From: Oehlia diaphana
Lineage: Eukaryota > Glomeromycota > Glomeromycetes > Glomerales > Glomeraceae
NCBI GenBank assembly: GCA_003833135.1
Contig: QZLH01000210.1
Location: 1 to 45,787, forward strand
Direction: 5' to 3'
Length of the DNA stretch: 45,787 nt
The first letter of the stretch is position 1. Each line of letters opens with the position of its first letter. Below are positions 9,370 through 18,825 of this stretch, piece by piece. The position numbers were made by a program, and so were the translations under genes. The notes under the pieces were generated by a model. That model made no database searches, had not been told where the DNA came from, and saw only the letters and a program-made list of their open reading frames with translations.

Positions 9370-10280
9370 GGGTTGGATCATTAGACTTAAATGAATAATG
9401 TATTAGATAAGAAGTTAGCCAGCACGAAGCCAATTCCTGATATATATTTCTTGTTAGACTCATAAAATTCCCTGGCAGGATTGAATAGTTAAACTTAAAT
9501 TTTTTCGTTAAATTTATATGCTATTTATTAGGCTATCCTGCGCAGAACCTGTTCTTGACTAAGGAAAAGTTGGGACAATTCCACAGATTTTTACAGGAGA
9601 TATTTTCGTTAGACTTTTATATAAAACATGCTAGTTATAGAGCTAGCCTGCCCAAAACCAGTCCTTTATTTACAATTTTCGTTAGATTTATTAATGGGAA
9701 ACTTAATTGACTTAAATTTTTTCGGTAGACTTAAAGATTAATATACTTTTTCAAAGAGCTAGCTCGCTTAGAAGTAGTTCCTGATATAGACTTTTCTTAA
9801 ATATTAGATATGCTATTTAGTGATCTGGCCTACCCTGAATACATTCTTGACTTAGGAAAAGTTGGGACAAAAATCTTGTTAGATTTATTTAAAGATTATG
9901 CAATTTAATGAGCTAGCTTGTATAGAAGCCATTCTTGTCTATGGTAAAATTCGTTAGATTTAAAAGGTCACATGATTTTTTTTGATATGCTAATTAATGT
10001 GCAAACCCTTGCAGAAGCAATTCTTGATTAAAGAAAAGTTAGGACAAAAACTGTTAGACTTATTTGGTTAGACTTAATTTTTCGTTAAACTTATTTATGA
10101 GATAATAAGGACAGTTAGACAATTTCGTTAGACTTAATTTTTCGTTAGACTTATTTATGGGGTAATAAGGACCGTTAGACTTATTTTGGTTAGACTTAAG
10201 TGATTAATATGCAATTTAATGAGGAAAATCGTGCAGAATCAATTCCTGATATACAATATTTAGTTAGACTTAATAAATAT
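9370..10280. repeat. Degenerate tandem repeat, about eight copies of a ~80-120-bp unit
   Basis: Recurring landmarks, in order: GTTAGACTTA with a T-rich tail, ATATGCTATTTA, GAGCTAGCCTG.GCAGAAGC, ATTCTTGA and often AAGGAAAAGTTGGGACAA. Copies start near 9380, 9488, 9603, 9682, 9800, 9878, 9955 and 10188. A shorter sub-repeat (TTCGTTAGACTTATTTATG.G then TAATAAGGAC) is doubled between about 10050 and 10190. No coding frame survives. Confidence 0.7.
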
Positions 10281-10299
10281 AACTGAAAAAATGATATAG

Positions 10300-10475
10300 A
10301 AATTAAGATTCTAGAGCAGAAAGAAGCTCTTCTAATATAATAAGAAAAATCGATATGTTTTCTGAGGTTGGAGAAATCATACAGAATTAAGAAATATAAT
10401 ATCAAAATTAAGATTCTAGAGTAGATAGAAGCTCTTCTAATATAATAAGAAAAATCGATATGCTTCCTGAAGCTG
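10300..10475. repeat. Direct duplication of ~70 bp
   Basis: AAATTAAGATTCTAGAGCAG and the following AAGCTCTTCTAATATAATAA...ATCGATATG occur at about 10301-10372 and again at 10398-10471 with few differences. The minus-strand open frame over them is a by-product of the repeat. Confidence 0.75.
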
Positions 10476-10482
10476 GAAAGAC

Positions 10483-10549
10483 CCACAACACACAATGTCG
10501 TGGGGGAATTGGGACTTTGTCCCAAAACCCCCACAATGACATTGTGTGG
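10483..10549. repeat. Strong 67-bp hairpin
   Basis: Arms of about 30 bp (CCACAACACACAATGTCGTG...CACAATGACATTGTGTGG) enclose a core TTGGGACTTTGTCCCAA (10509-10525). It is the most stable-looking stem in this AT-rich stretch and could be a terminator, a MITE or a cruciform; no adjacent transcript is evident. Confidence 0.65.
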
Positions 10550-10675
10550 AGTAATAATATAAAAAATTAGAGTAAAAAATAATAAAAATAAAAAAAGAGA
10601 TTAATAAAATATTAGATAATAAGTAACCATTATAGTGTTTCATTTATTCTTCTTATAGCTTATTCTAGAAAGATC

Positions 10676-10840
10676 ATATGGGCACTTTGCAGTAGAAAGG
10701 GACGAAACTACTAAAAAAATTCAAATTTTCTTTTATATACCAAAAATATTCTAAATGCTATAATTTGTTCAGATTTTATATTAACTTATTTTTTATTTTT
10801 TTTAGTAGTTTCATCCCTTTCTACTGCAAAATATCCATAT
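10676..10840. mobile_element. MITE-like element, 165 bp, ~50-bp terminal inverted repeats
   Basis: The left end contains TTGCAGTAGAAAGGGACGAA then ACTACTAAAAAAA, and the right end is its near-perfect complement (TAGTAGTTTCATCCCTTTCT then ACTGCAA), with weaker pairing continuing to ATATGG/CCATAT. The interior is AT only. No target duplication could be assigned. Confidence 0.65.
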
Positions 10841-13795
10841 CATTCCATCAATTTGCCAGTCTACTTAGTAGATTCTGTATTTCAACTAATAACATTAACT
10901 CTCAAAATTTAAATATTTTATAACTATGTAAAGTTATTAAAAACTTTAGTTGTTATATAAAAAAGTATTTATCTTTGAGTTTGAAATATTATATAATATT
11001 ACTTAAAATTTCTCTTTTTCTTTTTATTCATAAAGAAACCAGATATCTGATAGGGATATTTAGGACTTTACTTACTTATAATAAAGGTTACTGTAGAAAA
11101 TTAGTTCTTTACTAATAATTTTTACCTTACTTTTTCTTAAATTCTATTGTTTAATTAATTAAAAAGAAAAAAAATTATGATAATATAAGATAAATTTCCT
11201 TTTATAATAATATCTGTAAAAAATTTTATATATAATTTTACTTTAAGCCTAAAGATTACCTATCTTATAAGTAAGTAGAGTTCTAAATATTTCCTAATAA
11301 AACTATTTAAATTTCATTATTACAGGTAAATTTATATAATTTATTTATTTTAATTTTAACTTGAAAAAATATCATAAATAATAATATCATTAATATACAC
11401 TAATATAAGCTTTTTAGTTAATATTTCATAATCATATATATAGTTTTATTTCTTTTCAGTAACTGGTTTATTTATTTTTTTTTTATTCTTATTAAAATTT
11501 TTAGATTTAATATTAATTTATCATCTTATACTTTTTTTTATTCAGTTTATAGTAAAAATACTTTACTAAAAATGGAAATGATTTTGTAATAATTTTAAAA
11601 TACTACTAAAATACATTTAATACATCAAAATGTTTTTATTATACTTTTATTATTATTTTGTAATTGTATTATATCTAGTTTATAAAAATATCTCAAAATA
11701 ATATCACAATAATTTTTTAATATATTTATTATTACTTTATTATTATAATTTAATTAACTTTAATATTATTTTGATATTTTAATTTCAAAAATACCTTTAA
11801 TATATTTTGATATTTTTTAAAAATTTTACAAACTGAAATAATTGCACAATTAGTTTAAAAGCCATTGTAAATAAGCCTATAAAAATATTTCAAAAAATTA
11901 GCCATTTTTAGTAAGATAAAGTCTTCTACTTTAATTAAGTTTATTTATCTAAACCTTTTTAAAATTCTATAATTAGTAATTTTTTTAAAATTTTACTCTA
12001 AATTTATTATAGTTTTAAAATAATATTAATAGGAATTTTTGATATGTCATGTAAATATCATATTTAATAACATATATATTAATAAGTCTATTAACAAGTA
12101 TGATATTTAATATTAATATTATAACTAATATAAAAGGATAATTGTCATATATTACAAAATTATTATTTTTTTACATTTTATTGTAATATGGTATTCTTTT
12201 TAGGACTATCTTTTCTGTCTGGGTCTTCTCTTTATTAGGTCTTTTAGGCTCCTTTCTTTACGTTTTTCTTTAGGTATAGTAATTTCAACATTTATAATAA
12301 ATTTTGTTAAATTTTGCTTTTTCCTAAAGTTTTGCTAATTTTTTAATAAATTTTTATATAGTTTTAGTAAAGTTTTATTATTTCAGCATTTTACTAATTT
12401 GCTAAAACCCTCTAGATAGTTTTTCAAGTAATCTTAGCTTTAGTTCAGCTTTGATTAATAAAAGAATTGGTAGTTATTGCTTTTTATTTATTTTTTTTTT
12501 CTTATATTTTTACTTTGATAATATAAATTACTTAGATATTTTCTTTATAAGAGTCATAAAAATGCAATATTTTACAAATATAATAAAAAATAAAAACTAA
12601 TATATATATATATAAAATTTTACATTTTAATATAATTTTTAAATATTATTAAATTTAAACAAATTATAAATTAAAAGTTTAAAATTTATATACAAATGCA
12701 TAATAATATATCTTTATATTATATAAAAGTTAAAATTAGTATTTTAAATCCTTTTTAGTTTTATAAGTTAAATTATTAAATAGGTAAAAATAAAAAATAA
12801 AATTTATAATATTATATAATTATAAATAATTCGTATGGTACTAGAAGTTTATACTTAACAATTACATAATTTTGTTTCAATTTTTTAAGCTGATTCTATA
12901 TTATGTAATTCAGAATTTTACCAATAAAAAATTAGAATTTCTTATGTAATGTACTAATAAAATGTAATTTTTGAAAATTTATTATTACAAACAAGATAAA
13001 ATATAAGAAAAAGTAGATTTCAGCAATAAATTGCAACTTTTATTTTATAAAAGTCATACATTAATAAATATTTTTTTTTTTAAAAGAAATTCCATTTGAT
13101 TCATATTATAATAATTCAGGCTATTATTATTATAATGTATAGTGTCAGCTCGAATTATTATAAGTATTGGCCAATATATTTTATTTCAAATTTGAGCTAA
13201 TCATATAAAAATCATGCAATTTTAAATGCTTATAATTTTTATATAGATTTTCTTTTAAAAATCTAACCAGTAATTTGATAGAGTTTACCTTAAAGAATAA
13301 AGTTACCAGTTTATTTTTTTTAAATTGTATTTTTTTAAGAAGTTGAAATATTTTAAGTATTACATTTTTATTAAGTATAGATTTCTAGCACCATATATAA
13401 TAATTGTTAAAAAAGAGAAATGTATTGTAATACTCAAAATTATTATTTTTATTAATTATACAATTAATAATTATAAATTATATAAATAATAATAAATAAA
13501 ATTTACTATTATATTTAAATTAAAATTAACTTTTTATTAAATATTATTATTATAAATTTTATATTTTACTAAATTTTAATAAATTTGTAAATATATTGTA
13601 ATTAGCAAAAAAAAAAAAAAAATATCAAATATTATTATTCTATAAATATACAGTCAAGTCACATATTTGGGATAAGCCATTTTCTGTAATTATAAAAAAG
13701 TGTGACTATATATAAAATATACATAATTATTAAATTTTTAATGCATTTTATTATACTTTATTAAAAAATATATGTACTATATATTATTAAAGCAA
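10841..13795. other. Very AT-rich gene-free stretch
   Basis: Apart from the dispersed element at 11561-11915 and homopolymer runs I see no gene, RNA or regulatory site. A possible Tc1/mariner-like terminus (TACAGTCAAGTCACATATTT near 13650, loosely inverted at 13703-13712) is too weak to call. Confidence 0.6.
11561..11915. mobile_element. Dispersed AT-rich MITE copy 1, expanded
   Basis: It starts CTTTACTAAAAATGG and ends GCCATTTTTAGTAAG. The segment TAATAATTTTAAAATACTAC, TAAAATACA and TTATTATTTTGTAATTGTAT is the reverse complement of the element at 33620-33787. An extra ~150-bp AT insertion lies in the middle. Confidence 0.6.
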
Positions 13796-13888
13796 CCAGT
13801 AATCGTAGAAAGATGAAATACAGCTTGTTAGAATTATCTTATTGAGACGAATTGAAAGGTGGTAGTTTCATCTTTTTATAATTACTGG
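13796..13888. mobile_element. 93-bp MITE-like element
   Basis: CCAGTAATCGTAGAAAGATG at the left end pairs with CATCTTTTTATAATTACTGG at the right end. The interior TTAGAATTATCTTATTGAGA is shared with the large palindrome that follows, so both belong to one family. Confidence 0.6.
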
Positions 13889-14410
13889 CTGATGAGATAT
13901 TTAGCAAAACATCAAAAATTAGTATTTTAATATTTCTTAATTTAATTGTTCACACTGATCACTTTTTTGCAAAGAAAAAAAAATATTTTATTATATGTAA
14001 TTCATGTTCAAATTATGTTTACTATGCTGCTAAACGTTTTGCTTGATTTTTTGGCATTTAGTAATTGTAAAAAGATGATTAATAACTCTTTAAAATCGTC
14101 TAATAAAGACGAATTAAATAGCGGTAAGATCATCTTTCTAAGTATGATAGATCCTGACTTATCTAATAATTTATTATTTTAACATTATTTTATATAATTT
14201 ATGATCTATTATACCTAGAAAGATGATCATACTACCATTTAATTTATCTCGATTAGATAATTCTAAAGAGATATTAATCACATTTTTTTACAATCACTAG
14301 ATGCTAAAAAATTAAATAAAAATGTTTAATAGCGCAGTAAATGTAAATCAAAAAATATTAAAATGCTGATATTTGACATTTTACTAAATATTTTATCAGC
14401 CAGTAATTAT
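13878..14410. repeat. Large imperfect palindrome, ~533 bp
   Basis: The left arm from ATAATTACTGGCTGATGAGA is complemented by the right arm ending CAGCCAGTAATTAT (14397-14410). Arms of roughly 260 bp match at most positions, including TTGGCATTTAGTAATTGTAA against the complement near 14285-14311. A 78-residue plus-strand open frame inside is not taken as coding. Confidence 0.7.
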
Positions 14411-14414
14411 AGAT

Positions 14415-14696
14415 ACTGGTAAAAAAATGGCTTATCCTACACATATTCTACACATATTTTACACATATCGGGTATTTAAAATGTAAAAAATTATACATAT
14501 ATAATACATATATCATATACATATCGGGTATTTATATATATTGTATACCTATCAGGTACCGAAATATGTATGATATACAGTTTATATTAGTACCTGATAT
14601 GTATATGATATGTGTATTATTTGTGTATGATTTTCTACATTTTAAGTATCAAATATGTGTAAGATATGTATAGAATAAATCATATTTTTACCAGTG
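14415..14696. repeat. Second large palindrome, ~282 bp
   Basis: ACTGGTAAAAAAATGGCTTA opens it and TTTTTACCAGT closes it. Both arms carry repeats of ACACATAT/ATATGTGT and ATATCGGGTA or its variants, so the ~140-bp arms pair almost throughout. It abuts the previous palindrome. Confidence 0.7.
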
Positions 14697-14903
14697 AAAA
14701 AGATGAAACTAGTGCTCTAAATAAGTCAAGCTGGCTCAAGCTTTCAAGCCGAACCAAGCTAAGCCATGATTAAATTGGCTTGATGGCTCATGAGCCAGCT
14801 TGGAAGAGTTCGAGCCAGTTATTAGGCTTAGCTCAAAAAGCTCGAGCTTGTAACAGGCTTAGCTCAAAAAGCTCAAGCTGGCTCATAAGCTAAACGAGCT
14901 ATT

Positions 14904-15712
14904 ATACAAAAAAAAGAAACTGCTAGAACTAATAAGTCTGGCATTTTTATATATACAATCAAAAAAAAAATGCTGAAACTAATAGTTTCAGCGTTTTTAC
15001 ATGTAAAATTAAAAAAAAAGTCATTAGAACCAATTATTCCAGTATTTTTATATGTAAAATCAAAAAAAAATGCCAAAACTATCAGTTTTAGCGTTTTTAC
15101 ATATAAAATCAAAAGAAAAATGCCAGAACTAATAATTCTGGCATTTTTATATGTACAATCGAAAAAAAATGCTGAAACTTCAGTTTTAGCATTTTTACAT
15201 GTAAAATCAAAAAAACTACTAGAACTAATAATTCTAGCATTTTTACATGTACAATTGAAAAAAATGCCAGAATTAATTATTCCGGCATTTTTATATATAA
15301 AATTGAAAAAAAACTGCCAGAATTAATAATTTTGGCATTTTTATATGTAAAATCAAAAAAATGCCAAAACTATCAGTTTCAGCATTTTTACATATAAAAT
15401 CAAAAGAAAAATACCAGAACTAATAATTCTGGCGTTTTTACATGTACAATTAAAAAAAAATGCTGGAACTAATGATTCTAGCATTTTTACATGTAAAATT
15501 GAAAAGAAAACTACTGGAACTAATAATTCTGGCATTTTTACATGTAAAATCAAAAGGAAATACACCAAAACTAATTATTCCAGCGCTTTTATATGTAAAA
15601 TCAAAAAAAAATGCTGAAACTATTAGTTTCAGCATTTTTACATGTAAAATCAAAAGGAAAAATGCTGAAACAAATAGTTTCAGCGTTTTATATATAAAAA
15701 CAAAAAGTAAAA
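14904..15712. repeat. Array of ~16 paired-hairpin units, ~49-bp period
   Basis: Each unit has one variable hairpin (TGCTGAAACTA-TAGTTTCAGC or TGCCAGAACTA-TAATTCTGGCA), then the near-constant palindrome TTTTACATGTAAAA and an A-tract. Sixteen units run head to tail and a partial seventeenth lies at 15958-16005. Arm changes tend to be compensated within a unit. Long open frames on both strands (for example 14970-15326 plus, 15353-15568 minus) come from the period not being a multiple of three and lacking stops, and are not genes. Confidence 0.8.
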
Positions 15713-16222
15713 AATGTTTCGCAACATTTTTTAAATAGTTTAAAGTAAAAACATTGCAAAAATATTTATTTAGTTAAAAATAACATTTTGCAACATTTTT
15801 TAAATAATTTAATGTAAAAACATTGTGAAATGTTATATTTTACATTAATTTAATTAAAAAAAATGTTTTGCACCATTTTTTTTAATAATTTAAAGTAAAA
15901 GCATTGCGAAAACATTTTTAAGTCACCAATCAAGCACCAATCAAGTAGTTGATAAAAGGAAAAATGCTGAAACAAATAGTTTTGGCGTTTTATATATAAA
16001 AACAAAAAGTAAAAAATGGTTCACAACGTTTTTTAAATAATTTAAAGTAAAAACGTTGCGAAAATATTTATTTAGTTAAAAATAACGTTTTGCAACATTT
16101 TTTTAATAATTTAATGTAAAAACATTGCAAAATGTTATATTTTACATAAATTTAATTAAAAAAATGTTTTGCACCATTTTTTTAATAATTTAAAGTAAAA
16201 ACATTGTGAAAACGTTTTTATG
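15660..16222. repeat. ~260-bp direct duplication with GCAACATTTTTT motifs
   Basis: 15660-15926 and 15961-16222 are near copies, each beginning AATGCTGAAACAAATAGTTT and containing alternating TGCAACATTTTTT and AAAAACATTGCGAAAA blocks, themselves inverted repeats. A short CACCAATCAAG doublet lies between them. Confidence 0.7.
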
Positions 16223-16429
16223 ATAAAGCTCGAGCCAGCTCGAACCAAGCTTGACTTAAGCTAGAATTTTCATGGCTCAGCTTGGCTCGAACTGAGCTGA
16301 GCCAAGATTTTTTGTGGTTCGGCTTATTTCAGGCTTGGCTTAGTGCAAATCTTCAAGCTGAGCCAAGCCAGACTGTAGCTCAACTCGAGCTGGCTCATAT
16401 AGAGCACTAGATGAAACTAAAGCTCTGAT

Positions 16430-16910
16430 TAGTCTGGGTTGGGGAGTAATTCAGGACTAGACTGAAAAATTAGTTCATTTCAGTCCGATCCAGATTATGT
16501 TAAAAAGATAATCTGGGATCAGATTAGACAAAACCAGTTATTTTAATCCAGTCCAGTCTGATCCTATAATAAAAAAATGTTGCGAAAATATTTTTTTTAA
16601 TTAAAATTACTTTAAAAAAATAGTTTGCAATGTTTTTTCATTAAACTAATTAAGAAAACATTACAAAAATGTTTTTTTAATTGAAATTACTTTGAAAAAA
16701 TGTTTTACAACATTTTTTCATTAATTAATTAAAAAATCATTGCAAAATTATTTTTTTAATTATAATTGATTTGAAAAAACATTTCGCAACATTTTTTTGT
16801 TAAATTAATTAAAAAATGTTGCAAAATCGTTTTTTAATTAAAATTACTTTGAAAAAACATTTTGCAACATTTTTTGTTAAATTAATTAAAAAAATGTTGC
16901 AAAATCATTT
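16430..16910. repeat. Palindromic segment followed by AACATT/AATGTT array
   Basis: 16440-16565 folds on itself (CAGTCCGATCCAGATTAT against ATAATCTGGGATCAG, and outer GGACTAGACTG against CAGTCTGATCC). 16567-16910 is then three to four copies of a ~110-bp unit alternating TTTTGCAACATTTTTT and AAAAAATGTTGCAAAA. Its motifs resemble those inside 14709-16410. Confidence 0.6.
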
Positions 16911-17849
16911 CACAAAAATATGCATATTGTATACATGACTTTTGGTTTAGATTTTATACACTGGATTCTATAATCTGATTATAGTTTTATTGTTAAAATA
17001 TTTATATTTTTAAATTATTGTAAATATTTATAGGATGATTAGATTTTATTTTAATTTTTTGATTTGCAGAATTTTAAAATTAAAAAAAAATTACAGTGCA
17101 ATAGATTTTACAGTAGTCTTGTATTGAAAGTAAAGTATTTTATATTAAAATGAATTATTTTTATATGATTTTACTTATTAAGAACAATTAACCACTTAAC
17201 AGTATACATGTAAAATATTTTAAATAGTATGATAATTGATAAATGATTTGTATTAAGAATACTCGTTAAAACTATTTTTCAAAATTTAGTTTAATTAAAA
17301 TTCAATTCAAAACTATTTTATAATAAAATTAATTGTCTAAACTGTTTTTATGCTTTTTTAAAACTAATTATAATTTAGAAAAATTTTAGATTTACCAACT
17401 TTTTTTCTTAAAAATAAAGTTTTTGAGTTTCAGATTTTTAAATTTTATTGTTAAATAAATTTGGGCAGCGATACTAATTTGTATTCTAATTATATTAGTA
17501 ATTAAAGATATTATTATATATTTTTAATTATTTGTAATGTTTATTTTATTTAATAAAAGCATAAATATATTGCAAAAATAAAAAAAATAAATATTAATTA
17601 AAATTAAATATTAAGAAAATTATATAATTTAAATTAATTTGTTAAAAATATAAATTATGATTTATTTTAGAGATATTTGAAATTGTATAAACTAGAAATA
17701 TAACTTTATAAATAAAATTTCTTTTTAATTTTTAAAATTTTTTAATAATATTTAGATAAATTAATTCTTTAATAGAATATTATTATTTTTTTTTTTTATT
17801 TTTTTTTTAATACTTTTTAGAAGTACTTTTTAAATGCTATAACAAACTA
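16911..17849. other. AT-rich gene-free stretch
   Basis: Poly-A/T runs and no supported gene, RNA or repeat structure. Confidence 0.6.
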
Positions 17850-18825
17850 ATTGACACATTTTAACCATCTTATGGTAGATACCAGAAACACGTTGAGGTT
17901 CGGTAGGAAGCATTTAACCTCATTCTTATGAGCAAAGGTGGAGTAACTATGCCCATACTTCTAATAACCATATTAGATTGAATGTACTCAAGTCATTTTT
18001 AATAAGGCATTTCAGCACTGTATATCAAGTATAGTAAAGGTCTACATTCCCAGATAAGTGCAGGGATAATCAGCTTGTATAGGCAGATATAATGAAGCTA
18101 ATATCTAAAAGGCCTTTCATAGTAGTTTTAACTGGGATGGTCTCATTTAAAGCCCATTACAGGCCATGATTACCATATCAGCTCACTATAGTTATCAATC
18201 TTCCAGTAGTATAGTAGTGACTACCAGGACAGTAAGTTCTGAGGGTATAGAATTCCCCTTATATTATAAGTGACTTACCTTAGCCACCCAGGATTCACCA
18301 CCAATATATCAAATATGTTGAGAAATCGAACCTCACCTCAGAACCTTATATATCTGTGAACTGACGAACATCATAGTCAGTCTAAACCTATTAGAAGATA
18401 AACTACTATAAAGACATTGCATTTAAGACTTTACCATTCATGAATCCCATCTAGTATGTAAACCCTTACAGTAAAGTTTACCATACCCTTAGTGGTATCG
18501 TAGAGTGACCACTAAAACAAGAGTCCACTCAAGCAGTGTATCAGCAGTGACTACCTAGATAGGACAATCAACTTATCATTGTATTAGGCTCAGAACAGAG
18601 GATATCATGACTCTCTGTTAAAATTTGTAACCTAATTGTACACACTGATACACTATGATGCAGTCCATATTAATCTTATGCCTTCACTTCAACAAGATGG
18701 TATTTTCACATGCAGTAAAAGATTCTGTGATCAACCAGAATTGAATCTGCATTCTCACCATAATCAGGTTTTTATGAGGGAACTCACAGATTAACCAATG
18801 AGCCAAGGGCGATCAACCCTTTTTA
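17850..18825. other. Non-coding island of ordinary base composition
   Basis: About 970 bp with markedly more G and C than either flank, sharp edges, and stops in all six frames. Short internal echoes occur (GTAGTGACTACCAGGACAG near 18210 and GCAGTGACTACCTAGATAGG near 18546; GTTGAGGTTCGGT near 17893 and the complement ATCGAACCTCAC near 18327). It ends in a small AGGG...CCCT hairpin. A solo LTR, SINE-like element, old retroelement piece or long non-coding RNA would each fit; I cannot decide. Confidence 0.5.

Larger units (their letters stand above)
14709..16410. mobile_element. Non-autonomous transposon-like element, ~1.7 kb, with target-site duplication
   Basis: The ends are inverted: CTAGTGCTCTAAATAAG (left) and the complement of CTAGTGCTCTATATGAG (right). 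Each is followed inward by an AGCT/GAGCTGGCTC-rich subterminal zone (14725-14895 and 16225-16400). ATGAAA flanks both sides (14703-14708 and 16411-16416; up to nine bases, ATGAAACTA, can be counted). The interior holds a paired-hairpin array (14904-15712) and a duplicated TTGCAACATTTTTT block, with no transposase. TIR plus subterminal repeats plus a short duplication fits a hAT-like or related non-autonomous element; the superfamily is inferred, not shown. It interrupts an older GATGAAACT repeat end. Confidence 0.65.

Noticed and set aside
10196..10534. 112-residue minus-strand frame with two YYIRRASI-like repeats
   Set aside because: Produced by the 70-bp direct duplication and the adjoining hairpin.
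13646..13712. Tc1/mariner-type terminus TACAGTCAAGTCACATATTT
   Set aside because: The partner end is only loosely complementary and no transposase remnant is nearby.
13946..14182. 78-residue plus-strand frame
   Set aside because: Lies entirely inside one arm of the 533-bp palindrome.
14970..15326. 118-residue open frame rich in Leu, Ile and Lys, and similar frames on the other strand (14873-15112, 15353-15568, 15450-15653, 15460-15738)
   Set aside because: All are read-outs of the 49-bp hairpin array; open on both strands, no domain, and not conserved unit to unit.
14904..15712. CRISPR-like repeat array
   Set aside because: The constant part is a 14-bp palindrome, the 'spacers' are themselves hairpins and similar to each other, the organism is eukaryotic and there are no cas genes.
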